The translations under genes were made by a program, and so were the position numbers. Positions 39,663 to 50,597 of a stretch of DNA of 64,000 nt are shown piece by piece. The stretch is taken from NCBI GenBank assembly GCA_022539475.1, contig VCMS01000002.1, positions 398,672 through 462,671 on the forward strand, given 5' to 3'. The notes under the pieces are model-generated. The model had not been told where the DNA came from. It was given only the letters and a program-made list of their open reading frames with translations, and made no database searches. This DNA comes from Gracilaria domingensis. Lineage: Eukaryota; Rhodophyta; Florideophyceae; Gracilariales; Gracilariaceae. The stretch's first letter is position 1, and each line of letters opens with the position of its first letter.

Positions 39663-42600
39663 ATGGCGGCAGTCGTCCCGTCGCGCGCGCGCACGCACGC
39701 GCGGCCCCCCCCAGATTCGACGCACGTGCTGCGCATGACGCTCACGCTCCACAGAATTATCGGCGACGTTTCTCCGCACCCGCAGCTGTACTTCTTCAAA
39801 TGGATGCGCGCCGGAAAGGCCGCCAAGCTCACCGCCGCAAAGTCTCTCGATACCGCGGGCTCCTTCGGCGAGCAGATGGCTCTGTACGCGCGCGTCCGCC
39901 CCGTCGCGGGCTCAATTGCCTCCGAGGACCCGGCCGAGCCGCTCGATACTGCCCTGGTGCTGCTGTCACCGCCGCCTGATCCCGACGGCGCCCCCTCCGT
40001 GCTGTCCGAGGTCCCGTTCGATATGGCCTTCTACATTCTCAAGGTGGCCGCCGCGGCCAACAGGTCCATCACCGCCACCATCCACATGCCGCGCTCCATC
40101 GCCCTCACGCTCACCATTGCGGTCAAAGAAATTGGCGAGAAGTTTCTGCACCTCTACGCCGACCTCGTGCCAGACGCCCCCAAGTCCCTCCCGTCTCCAT
40201 CCACCAACAACTCCTCCTCCTCCGCGGACATGGACGAGGCCGCCGCCGCGCTTGCGCTGGAGCGACTGCGCCAGGACGTCCGCGACAAGCAGCGCCGCCT
40301 CGACAACCTCGAGCAGTCAGCCGACTCGCTGCACCAGTCTCTGCAGGCCGCGGACAACCTGTCGGCCAATGTCTCTGCTTTGCAGCAGCGCGTGCGCACG
40401 TTGGAAGAGCAATACGCCCAATGCGAACGCGAAAAGCTCGAGGCGGAGCGAAGGGTCGCCGCGCACGTTTCTCACGCCGCTAAGATACGCACCACGTACA
40501 ACCAACTGGCCGAGTGGTACAATTCGCTGCGACAGGAGCACGCCGACCTCCAGACAAAGTTTGCCAACGCCCAGTCCCAGTCCGAGTCTGCGCCCACGGA
40601 GACCACAGAGACCGCAGACGACCAGTCCACGCTGTCGCTACGCAGCTCTGACGATGGCAAGCTATCTTCGCTGCAGCAAGAGCGCGACCAACTAAAGCAA
40701 TCCTTGGAGCAAGAGCGCGACCAACTAAAGCAATCCTTGGAGCAAGAGCGCGAGGAGAAAGACCAAATCAATTCGCGCAACTCGCAGCTGCTGGAGAGCA
40801 AAGCGCGTACGCTGGCGGAACTTCGCGAGCAGTGGGACGCGGCGAAGAGCGACTACGAAAAAACGCGCCAGCGCTCTGCGGAGAATGCAAAGGCGCTGTC
40901 AGACCTTGAGCACACTGTCGACAGCCTCAAGCAGCAGCTCGAGGAGAAGGAATCCCTTCTAGCGCAAAAGCAGGCCGCCCTGTCGAAAGCCGAAGCGCTG
41001 GTACAAGAGAAAGAGGCGGAGCACCAAGCTGCGCTCATCTCAGTCAGAAGCGAGGCGAGCACCGCTGAAAAGACCAACCTCGAAGCTCAATTGGAAGACC
41101 TCAAGAAGCTTCACGCGCAGCAGTTGGAAACAGCAATTGCAGAAAAGCAGCAGGAATTCGACCATACTCTCAGCGAGCAACTTGAGAAGAAGAGTTCAGA
41201 GCAGAAAGAGCATGAGGAGGCAGAACGCGCGAGGCTCGGCGAGGAGCTTGAAAGCCAGCGAAAGGCGGAGGTTGAAGGAATCGTCGCCGAGTATGAAAGG
41301 AAAGAGGAGGAGAAGAGCAAGGCTTTCGCGAGCCGAATTGAGCTACTAGAGAAAGAACTCGAGGTATTGAATGGAGGCAAGATTGATTCGGAGGAGCGCA
41401 CAACAAGCTTGGAATCGGAGCTCAAGGCCCTGAGGGAGGAACATGAAGCTTTGAAGGAAAGCTCTGAGTCCCTAGCCGCTGAATCGAAGGAAGTGCATAG
41501 GAAAGAGTTGGAAGATGTCGTGCTTGCAAAGCAGAAGCTGAGCGAGGAGATTGAGGCGTTGCGTGAGGAATCTCTCGCTGCGGCGGAGAAGCTGCGTTCT
41601 GAAGCGAGTGCGAGTGCTCATCGGACGGCAGCGATTGAGGCCGAGTGCGAGCAGCTTCGCAGCGAGCTGGACGTCGTACGAACGCAGAATGAGGAAATGC
41701 GCTCATCGCCGCGCGAGGTCAAATCAGAGCATCCGGTCAGCGACACGGAGCAAATGGCGGCGAACTTGAACATGCAGATTGCTGAGCTGGAACGAATGCT
41801 GCGAACGGAGACCGAGAAGCGCAACGAAGTGTCAAACCTACTTGCTAACGCTGACCGAGAACATGATGAACTGCGGGATATGGTGAAGCGGTTACGCAAG
41901 GAAAGAGATACGGCGGTTGCGGATCTGAAGGCCGCCAGGGAAGCAGTTCCCAACACTGAGGTGCGAAACCCCGTGATTCAAAGGAGTCTCTCTCGCGGTA
42001 GCCAGGACCAGCAACACGTCACTGAAGAGGAGCGCGATGCGGCGATTCGTGAGCTGTTCCGTGTTCGTAAGGGCCTGAACAAGGAAATCCGCGTGCTCAA
42101 GAAGGAGAGGGAGGAACTTGCTCAAAAGCTCGAGAATGGCCCGTCAGAAGAAGCGTCAGTTGCTCTACGGTTACAGCTTTCAGCGTCAGAGGCTCAACGA
42201 GAGAAGGTCGAAGGCGAGCTGGAAGCGGTGAAGGGAGAAATCGAAGACGCGAAGAAGCAGTTGACTGCTGAGAGAGAAGCGGCAGCAGCGGAAGCTGGCA
42301 AATTGGACGCCCTTCGAGACACTCTCAAAACAAGAGAGCAAGAACTTCGAGCGCTGACATCAAGAGCAGAAGGAATGGAAGCCTCTCTCTCCATGAATGA
42401 AGAAAAGAACCGCATGACAGTGCAACAGTTAGAGGAGGAGAAAGAAAACTTTCAGAAGCAAGTTGAAGCGGCGAGAACGAAGCAGGCATCGCTCGAGGCA
42501 GACTTGCGCGACAAGGAAGATGCGCTGTCGAAGCTCTCGTCTGAACTCGAGAGCTCGAAGACAAATCTCCAGGACTTGAGCGAGCGGCAGGAAGTGGTGT

Positions 42601-44083
42601 CAAAGGAGCGTGACTCTGCGCGTCACAAGTCATCTGCGCTGGAAACGGAAGTGGAGTCGTTGAAAGAGTCGTTATCTGCGGTGTCATCATCTACGTCTTC
42701 GACAGAAAGTCTTCTGCGAGAAGCGCAGAAAGAATTGGCGGAACGCAAAGCTGAGGTGAACCTGCTACAAGCGGAGGTGGATGACTTGAAGAAGGCCGCC
42801 AGCGTGAAGCTGTCGACGCATGAGGCGGAACTAGACGCGCTTCGAAGTGAGGTTTCTGACGCAGAGTCACGGATACGTGGGCGAGACAAACAGCTGAGCG
42901 AACTGACGCGACAGGTGAACGAGCAATTGGCGCAGCTGGAGACAGAGAAGACGCGCACGGAAAGTGAGCACACTGCGAAGAAGAATGTGGAGGAGATGGT
43001 GGAGACTTTGACGTCAAGAAATAGCGCGTTAACGGAGAAGCTTTCCGTGGAGAGCTCGGGGCGAATATCTGCTGAAGAGCGAGTGAGCGAGGTGGAGTCG
43101 GAAACGATTTTGCTCCGTCAACGTGTGAGCGAACTGGAAACGGTGGAGAAGAAGCTACGCAGCGAAGGGAATGTGATGCTCGAGGAGAAGACAGGGCTGC
43201 AAGCCGGTGCGGAAGAAGCGCGGGCGCAGCTTGGCGCGGTGGAGCGAAGTTTATCAGAGAGCAAGAGCGAACTGGACTCTACTGCGCAGCGGCTGCGCGA
43301 GTCAGAGAGCGCCAAGGCGCAGCTGACCGGGGAAGTGAAGGGACTGAAGGCGAGAATCGCAGCGTCGGAGTCAAGCCTGGAGGAGCTTCGCAGAAGCGTG
43401 AACGACGCGCGAGACCAGGCGAGCTCGGCCGAGGAGGCGAAGCGCTCCGTGGAGGCGAGCAGCGCGTCGGTGGTGCGGCAGCTGTCGGCGGAGCGGGACG
43501 GGCTGGAGGACGAGAAGCAGTCGCTGCAGTCGGAGCTGGAGGGCATGCGCGACGAGGTGGCGCACCTGCAGAAGCTGAACTCGACGCTGCTGTCGACGGA
43601 GGACGCGGCGGAGCTGATGGCGTCGCGCGACCGCGCGGTGGCGGAGTGGCACGCGGCGGCGCGCGCGAGCGAGGCGCTGCAGCACAGCCTGTCGAAGGCG
43701 CGCGAGGAGGCGGAGGCGGCGCGGGGCGAGCGCGGGGCGGCGGCGAAGCAGCTGCGCGCGGCGCGCGCGGAGCTGGAGGCGGCGGAGGCGCGCGCGAGCT
43801 CGGCGGCGGCGGAGGGGTCGCGGCTGGCGGCGGAGAGCGCGCGGCTGGCGGCGGAGAGCGCGCGGCTGGCGGGCGAGAACGCGCAGCTGGCGGCGGAGAA
43901 CGAGCAGCTGGCGGCGGAGAAGGCGCGGCTGGCGGCGGAGGGCGGGGGGGGGGGGGGGGGGACGCGGTGCTGCGCGAGCTGATCAACACGCGCGTGGAGC
44001 TGGCGTACGCGCAGGAGGAGGCGGTGCGGCTGCGCAACAAGCTCACCAAGCTGGCGCCCGGCAGCCGCTCGTTCGAGCGCTAG
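39663..44083 (+). CDS. NT-C2 domain plus long coiled-coil protein
   Basis: From ATG 39663 the frame runs to 43982, but the natural end is probably 44083 in another frame. Residues about 24-175 (LTLHRIIGDVSPHPQLYFFKW ... ITATIHMPRS) look like an N-terminal C2 (NT-C2, EEIG1/EHBP1-type) domain, usually membrane-binding. Then follow about 1200 residues of almost unbroken coiled coil, with 11-residue and 7-residue repeats (for example ESARLAAESARLAGENAQL). At 43944-43961 an 18-base G run ends in a short off-frame tail (TRCCAS). Shifting by one base gives GDAVLRELINTRVELAYAQ and NKLTKLAPGSRSFER, a clearly helical continuation to TAG 44081. The native gene likely has 19 or 16 G's there. Probable role is a tether or golgin-like scaffold; function not proven. 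Confidence 0.75.
40675..40740 (+). repeat. Exact 33-bp tandem duplication in coding sequence
   Basis: Two identical 33-bp units (40675-40707, 40708-40740) encode an 11-residue unit, EQERDQLKQSL, followed by a partial third unit. The unit keeps the frame and adds a hendecad step to the coiled coil. Identity suggests recent origin. Confidence 0.85.
43944..43961 (+). other. 18-bp G homopolymer at a frame break
   Basis: The plus-strand run of 18 G's separates the long reading frame from a coding-like continuation one base out of frame. It could be a sequencing or assembly error, or a length-polymorphic tract that switches the C-terminus. Confidence 0.75.
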
Positions 44084-44448
44084 CGCATTTGCGGCGCCGC
44101 TGCGGGCAGCGCGCGCGCGCGCCGATTGTTGGCGCGCGCGCGCCGCGCGCGCGCGCGCCAGCGAGGCGCGGCAGCGCGCCGCCGCCGCCGTGGAAAGCAT
44201 GCGCGCGCGCGCGGCGCGCCTTTTTGCCTTGTAAACCACCGCGCGCGCGCAAGTGCGCCGCGCGCGTCGAGCCGCTGCCGCGCACGTGTGCCGCCTACTT
44301 GAGCGCCGCGCCGCGCCACCTCCGTCCCCGCCCCCGACCCCGCCCTTCTCCGCCCGCCCCGCTCCGCCGCCTTCCCCTCTTCAGCTACATTCCCTCCCCC
44401 CTCCCCCTCCCCCTCCCCCTCCCCCGCCCCCCCCCCCACCGCCGCAGC

Positions 44449-45312
44449 ATGCAGCCGCCGCTGCCGCAGCTCCTCGCACCCCCCCGCCCCTCCCCCCCCT
44501 CCGCGCTCGCCTCGCGCTACTCCCCCCTCGCCGCCCTCCGCGCGCACCCGCTCGCCCCCGCGCTGCTCTCGCCGCTCTCCGCCCCCGGCGCCGCCGTCGC
44601 CCCCCCGCCGCCCTGCCTGCCGCCGCTGCGCGCGCTGCCGCCCGCGCTGCACGCCTTCAAGCCGCTGCCGCGCCTCCCGCCCTCCTCGCGCAGCAGCTGC
44701 TCGCCGTCGTCGTCGCTGTCGTCGTCGCTCAGCCGCGTGTCGCGCCTGTCGTCGCCGCCCATGCCGTCGCCCACGCCGCCGCCGCCGCGCCGCCGCCGCG
44801 GCCGCCGCACCGCCGCCAACTCCAACCTGCAGTGCCACATCTGCCTGCAGTTCTACTCGCGCCGCGACAACCTGCGCGTGCACCAGCGCGTGCACACCGG
44901 CGAGCGCCCGTTCTCGTGCCGCTACTGCCTGCAGCCGTTCCGCTGGCAGGGCGCGCTGCGCAACCACGAGAGCATCCACGTGCGCAACGGCGAGACGCCG
45001 CTGTCGCACACGTCCACGCCCACCAGCTCGGCGCCGTCGTCGTCATCGGCCGCGCCGTCGCTGCACAGCTCGTACGTCGTGCACGCCACGCCGCCGCTGT
45101 ACGCCGCGCCGTACCCGCCGCTGGCGCACAGCCCGCCCAGCGCGCCGGTGGCGCCGCCGGACGCGCCGCCGGTGGAGCCGCCGGGCCACGAGCCGCGCAC
45201 GGACGTGGTGGTGTCGGCCGTGGACAGCCCGCTGTACACCACGTCGCAGGGCGCCGACTGGGCGCCCGACGTTTTGGACGACCTGAGCCCGCGCGAGCGA
45301 TCGCGCGAATGA
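44449..45312 (+). CDS. Two-finger C2H2 zinc-finger protein
   Basis: 287 residues from ATG 44449 (MQPPLPQLLAPPRP). The first 100 residues are Pro/Ala/Leu/Ser-rich. A basic patch (PRRRRGRRTAAN) precedes two classical fingers: C129-x2-C132-x12-H145-x3-H149, the TGERPF linker, then C157-x2-C160-x12-H173-x3-H177. The C-terminal 110 residues are Ser/Pro-rich and end acidic (PDVLDDLSPRERSRE), possibly an activation domain. It is probably a DNA-binding regulator. Two adjacent fingers with a canonical linker, a basic N-terminal flank and a low-complexity tail are seen directly; target and role are unknown. The gene is more than 75 percent GC and lies in the same orientation as the coiled-coil gene. 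Confidence 0.85.
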   Translation: MQPPLPQLLAPPRPSPPSALASRYSPLAALRAHPLAPALLSPLSAPGAAVAPPPPCLPPLRALPPALHAFKPLPRLPPSSRSSCSPSSSLSSSLSRVSRLSSPPMPSPTPPPPRRRRGRRTAANSNLQCHICLQFYSRRDNLRVHQRVHTGERPFSCRYCLQPFRWQGALRNHESIHVRNGETPLSHTSTPTSSAPSSSSAAPSLHSSYVVHATPPLYAAPYPPLAHSPPSAPVAPPDAPPVEPPGHEPRTDVVVSAVDSPLYTTSQGADWAPDVLDDLSPRERSRE

Positions 45313-48200
45313 GGGCGGAGGGCGCTGCGCTCGACGTAGCCGTGTAGACTGTAGAATTGGACGCTAATTGAGTGAGTTTGCTGCGGCAGCCGCACGAGCC
45401 GTAAAGCTACGCCGCGTTGCATTACAAGCCGTATACAACGCGTGCTTCCGCTTTCTGCCGATACACGTGCAAGGAGGCGCGCCAAAAAGGCGCGCCAAAA
45501 GGGCGCGCGAGCTGTGCGTACCGCGTCACGCCCTCCGGCATACAGTACTGGAGCACGCGCCACCTCGACTCTTTTTCTCGCTTCGCCGCGCGCGCGCCCA
45601 CGCCCTTCTCGCTGTTTCCCGCCGTTGCCGCCTTCGTTGCCGACGGCGCTTTCCGCCCGCGCCCGCATCGTTTCCCGCGTCATAACGTACTACCCCCTGC
45701 CGCCGCGCCGAAACCGCACCGTCACGATAGCCCGCTTGCCTCACGTCAGCAGCCCGTCCGTCCAAAAATACACCCCCGCCCCCACCCGTTCGCGCGTGCC
45801 ATCATCGCGCTTTTATTGTCCCCTTTGCTGCCCATGTTTCTCACCTTTGCACACGTCCCCGGCACGTGCCTCGCCCTGATTCGTGCTTTGCTCTGTGCTT
45901 CAGCTCAGCAGCTCTATAATTAACGCCCACTCTTCCTGCCACGTGCATTAAACAGTGTGGCGGAGCCACGCACGAGAGCCACTTTATCTGCCATTTTGCT
46001 ACTCAATGTAGTGTATCTGCAGCCAAGAAAACTCTTGTGCCCTTTATCCCACACAAGACAGCTCTGCGCTGTCACAGTGACAACGCATAAACAGCCAATT
46101 ACTTGCCCCTCGTCCACAGCCTCCTTCAATTTCCTAGCTTGATTACTACTCAAAACGCTTTCAAAGCCTCCACGACAGGATACAAGGGTACCCCCGAGGT
46201 AACCATATTCCTCTGATGAGCTTTATCAGCAAAACCTTGGCCTTTTGCTCCTTGCACTTGTAATCATTCTATTGATGTTGTGCTCCCGTATTTGTCGACG
46301 CAAACAAACAATTGTGCCAGCTACACTTACAGCTATGCTAACCTCTGACTGTTGCATTGTTCCAAACAAGCGTTGAGTAGCATTGCCAGGACCAACAAGG
46401 ATTCCCATCATCTTGTTTCTCTCAGAAATCTTCATTTCCCCTTCAGCACACATCCCGTGCTATAGCTTTCACATATCTACTCCTCACTATTTTTACTTCA
46501 AAGTTATGCCACTCGGAAACAATGCTATGGAATGTACAGTATTACAGCACACATGTATGACGACGCCGCTAGCTTCGCGGAAGCTACAACCAACGCGCCA
46601 TTTGTTGCTCAGAAGCCCAATACCTTTGAAGAGTCTGAACATGACACGCCTTTTATCGAAACCACTGCTCGTGGCGGCGGACCTCCGTCGAACCCTAACT
46701 CTCTTCACATGCACAGTATGACGGAGTCATGCAAATTGAGTTATGGAATGTCATGCACAGTGATTCGTGTGCGTCGAAACATGGACAAAAATCACTATCC
46801 CTGATATGTGCACGATTATATACCTTCGCAGTGAATGATGATGCCATACAACTTATGCGGTGTCCAAAAATCATATCTGCCAAACTGATCGAACGTCCAA
46901 ACGGCAAACCTATTTTCTAAAGGCTTAAACTCACTTATCATCATCGACGACTAGTGGTCGAGTTGCAAACGTACCTATCTGTGAACTCTGTGGCGTTAAC
47001 GTAGCAGGACGTGGAGGCCCTGCACCTGGGAAGCCGGCATTAACTGATTTACAGTTCCCTTATTCAATCTCACGCCATAAGGCGCTTAGGCATGTCCGCT
47101 CGTGAAGGCTTGGTCTTTGAAGTACATCGTTTATTGTTATACACTGCATCCATTTAATGGTAATCATACCAATGTCCTAATCTAGGTAGCCTTATCTAAT
47201 CGACTTGGAGTGTAAAGCAGACATCACCTTTCAAACCTTGTCGAAAAAGCGGCGCGCTAAAAATGGCGAGCCACTCGTTCCACCGTCGTCAGCACTGTCA
47301 TACTGGCTGCGCAGTTATGTCAACTCTTTGTATTGCCCAGTCGCTCAACCATACTGAAGGGGTGAGCGAGCGCTCCAACTCTCACACTGGGCTTAACGCT
47401 TCAAGCCTTGTGCCAATATGGCAATCATGACGCTTGCATCACAGTTGGCAGCCTAGAATCGTGTTTTCTGATGTGGACTGGAAGTTCACACGGAAATATC
47501 CCGCTTATTACGGCTATAGCTCCCCCCAAATCAGCGCAAATGCGACTTGGGACGCACCGCACATACCCGTATAGCGGACTTTTTAATTATGAGACGCATC
47601 GTAAGCCGAGGCATACCGTGGTGAGGTGCTTGAGCTTTTGAATCGATAACGAGTCGAGCGGCGGTGACTGCTTTTTATTGTCACAGAAAACTGTCAGGCG
47701 GCCTTGTTGGCAACTTTGAACCGCCAAAATGGCCACTGCGACTGCAAACGCAATAGTTTCTAGAATCGATTGTTGGTACACGCAAGTAACTTATCCACGA
47801 ACCGTCCCCCAAAGCTCGAATCGGCCTAGATATTGCAGCAATGTGGCATCAGTAGGTCGCTCGCCCTTCTTTCATTGCTCATCCTTCCTCTCAAACTTGC
47901 TTTCCATTGCCAGAAACCAGGTAAATGAGCCCGAGAATTAGGAGCACAGAGAAACAGTTCTTCAACCTCTTGTTCTGTCACTTCTCTCTTTGAGGCAGGT
48001 TTTTCGTTTTGGAATGCATCATGCGAGTTCGCTGCCTTTGAGTCCAAACCCTAATTTTCATGTCACAAGGCCAATGTCATAAACTGAAAAAACCCGAAAG
48101 TCTCTCGGAACCACGCAAGTCACAATTATGTGCAATCAAATAAAGAAGAATCATCGAACCGCTGCAAAATGTCGCCAAGAGTCCGTTCGCTGTTATTGAC
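45313..48200. other. Gap with weak open segments
   Basis: The first 600 bp stay GC-rich and include a tandem of GGCGCGCC cores near 45476-45500. Beyond 45950 the sequence is AT-richer. Several minus-strand open segments (45920-46153, 46226-46453, 46493-46714, 46695-46907) lie end to end and may be pieces of a decayed gene, with no family recognised. Near 46960 a plus-strand segment reads CELCGVNVAGRGG and then SRHKALRHVRS, which resembles a broken BED or C2H2 finger and suggests a transposon relic. Confidence 0.4.
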
Positions 48201-48202
48201 AT

Positions 48203-48222
48203 CATCATCATCATCATCGTGA
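48203..48222 (+). repeat. (ATC)n microsatellite
   Basis: Six perfect ATC units followed by GTGATAAT. No gene context. Confidence 0.8.
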
Positions 48223-50440
48223 TAATATTATTTGTTCTCATTCAAGCAGAAACTGCACCGTGTTCCCTCCGCATGTTTTTAATTCTGTCTATACAAGTGA
48301 TATGTAACGTTGCTCGCGCCTTTAATGAACCCAAACTCGACACTTCACAATTGCGTGTGCTCTAGTACCTCTGTACCGGCATTCACAGATTGGGATGCAG
48401 ACGCCCTACTGGAAGCAATCTTTGCGTTCAGTATCTACAAAGGTGCCGTCGGTACCTTCGCATTACTATCTGGCTACCTTTCTGGCCAGTTTTTTCACGT
48501 AGCGACTTTTGATATGGACCACCATGACCACGTTTCCGGAGCATATTTGAGGCCAGAGCGATCCTCAGATTATCATCGATAGACGCATTTTCGTTTAAAC
48601 TCATTCTGGCATTTCTCATGCAATATTATGAGACAAGCGATTCATAGTGTTGTGGCCGTGTGGAGAATGTGTAGACCCATCTCCCAGGACGGTACCCTTT
48701 TTCGAAAACATGCCCGAATAGAGAAGTCCCGGTACTACAGGCGCAGCAGTGCTTTGCCGTGTGTCTGTACAGAGCGAGCTTTTTCGAGCAAATGGGCACA
48801 TTTCTTCTTCACCGCAATTGACGGCCAGCCCACCTTAAGAATCTGCGAACACTACGTCTAACCCGGACAAAAATATATTGTAAACCACATCGCAGACTCT
48901 GCCTACGCGCTTATGAGAGCACTGAAAGCCAGGATGTTCCGGTCGACAATAGCAAACTCGTTCTCGAAAATCTTCAGAAGTGAGGGCGGCATTCGGAATG
49001 CCCTGGATGTGCCGGTGCACAAGAATTATGAAAATTATTGCGTACTTCAACCGAAGCGATCGATCGAGAGCATGTACCCATACATGGAATTCCAGTATGT
49101 TCGTATGCGCATGCTCTCGGATGATGCAGGCAGGAAGCCCGTCTACGGAGTTGTGAGTTCGTGACCAATCTCTGTCCGCAAGATTGACTTTGGATTGGCA
49201 AGATTTGCAGTGTACGTTTCGAAGACAGGTAACGACGTGCTGAGTAGGCAAAGGAGTGTCACGATGCAGATACAACGGTAAAAACACCTGCCCATGTCAT
49301 CATACCTTTCAACGAACCGCATTGTGGCCCAAAAATTGCCACTCGCATGAACGTCGGTTTAAATGCCGACGGCAATAAAAGCATGCGTCGTCACTCGAGC
49401 ATACGTCACGCTATTATTAGTAACACGTGATGGGCGACTTGTGAAAGACACATCTCTTTCTTTCAGAATACAGAGAGCATGCAGCAGTTTCCCGTTTCCT
49501 AAGTGAGCAGCGATTTGGGGCGTTCTACGACTTGATTTACAGAGGGGTCACGATAGAGTGCCAAGTTTATTAGTGCCACACTCGGTAAAGTGCTACCCGT
49601 ATTGCCACATGGCTTGTCAGGATTCCCCTTGGGGGGAATTCTATAAGGATTTATCGTACAGTAGATCCCATTGTATCGAGTTTCTTGTAGTATCACAAGT
49701 GTGAAGTCCAGCTCTGTTGTGCGTCAGTGTCGAGCAGTTTGTTCGCGGAATGGGTCGATATGGATGCAGACGCGCAATATATCGATACAGGATCTCGAGT
49801 AACGCCAGAACGTATGTGCGAAAGTCTCTCCAGTCTCTCATGCGAGCGCAGAACTCCCCAGACAAGTCAATAACAGAGTTATTAATGGTATGCTGATGCA
49901 AGTGAAATCTGTACGAAGGGCATTCCGAACCTGTGTTTTAGAGAGGTGGGTTTAATGTTACGCAATGACGAAGTCGTCAAGTGATGTAGCATTGACGAAT
50001 TTAGTCATACAAGGCGCACCGCACGCAACTGCAATTGGAGCATTCAAAATCCCACCTATAATCGAAATGTACAACAAAGCATGAAATGCTGCTGTCTTGT
50101 GCTACAGCTGGGAGCGCCCGCACACAAAATAAATAAACCTCAACCGTTGTGGATGCAAGCTTATGGTGTGCGCAAACGAAAACGGCAGAATGCCGTTCTG
50201 AGCAACGGACGAGTTCTGAGCTCCTGTACCCAGCGAAGTAGAAGGCTAGCACTATGCAATCCTTAATTTTGGCTTTCACGCGCTCATTTTCGCTATTGCG
50301 TAACGTAAGAGCAGCTTCCGAAAGCGCTGTAAATAGTATGTAGGGTGTCGTACACGCTGCCCAGACGGACAAAGGTAGAAGGCTACCCGTATGGATTGAG
50401 CATGAAGTTAGCAAAAAACGTTATCCGATATGGGAGTCCA
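48223..50440. other. Gap, nothing identified
   Basis: Only short frames on both strands. A minus frame at 48835-49287 (150 codons) has no family resemblance. No RNA gene was found. Confidence 0.5.
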
Positions 50441-50444
50441 AACT

Positions 50445-50485
50445 CTCATGAAGCACAGCCACAGCCTCCGGCTGTGCTTGATGAG
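50445..50485. repeat. 16-bp hairpin with one mismatch
   Basis: CTCATGAAGCACAGCC and GGCTGTGCTTGATGAG surround a 9-base loop. It sits about 110 bp beyond the downstream end of the RNase H relic and could be its 3' tail structure. Confidence 0.6.
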
Positions 50486-50597
50486 TGTCTGGACACGATG
50501 GTTTGAATGAATGAAGGTTTGAAGCACTTGAGAGGGCGTGCTTTTCTTTCCTCTTTAGTATGGTCCTCTACTCCTTATTTCGAAGTAGTGGGAGAGC

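Noticed and set aside
43118-44239. Long minus-strand frames under the coiled-coil gene
   Set aside because: Ser/Ala/Arg-rich complements of the GAG/GCG-rich coiled-coil codons.
44400-44437. C-rich run upstream of the C2H2 gene as a regulatory element
   Set aside because: Low-complexity CCCCCTCC tract without a recognisable site; simple sequence explains it.
45417-45923. Overlapping frames after the C2H2 gene
   Set aside because: Two frames overlap in GC-rich 3' sequence with no domain; neither is preferred.
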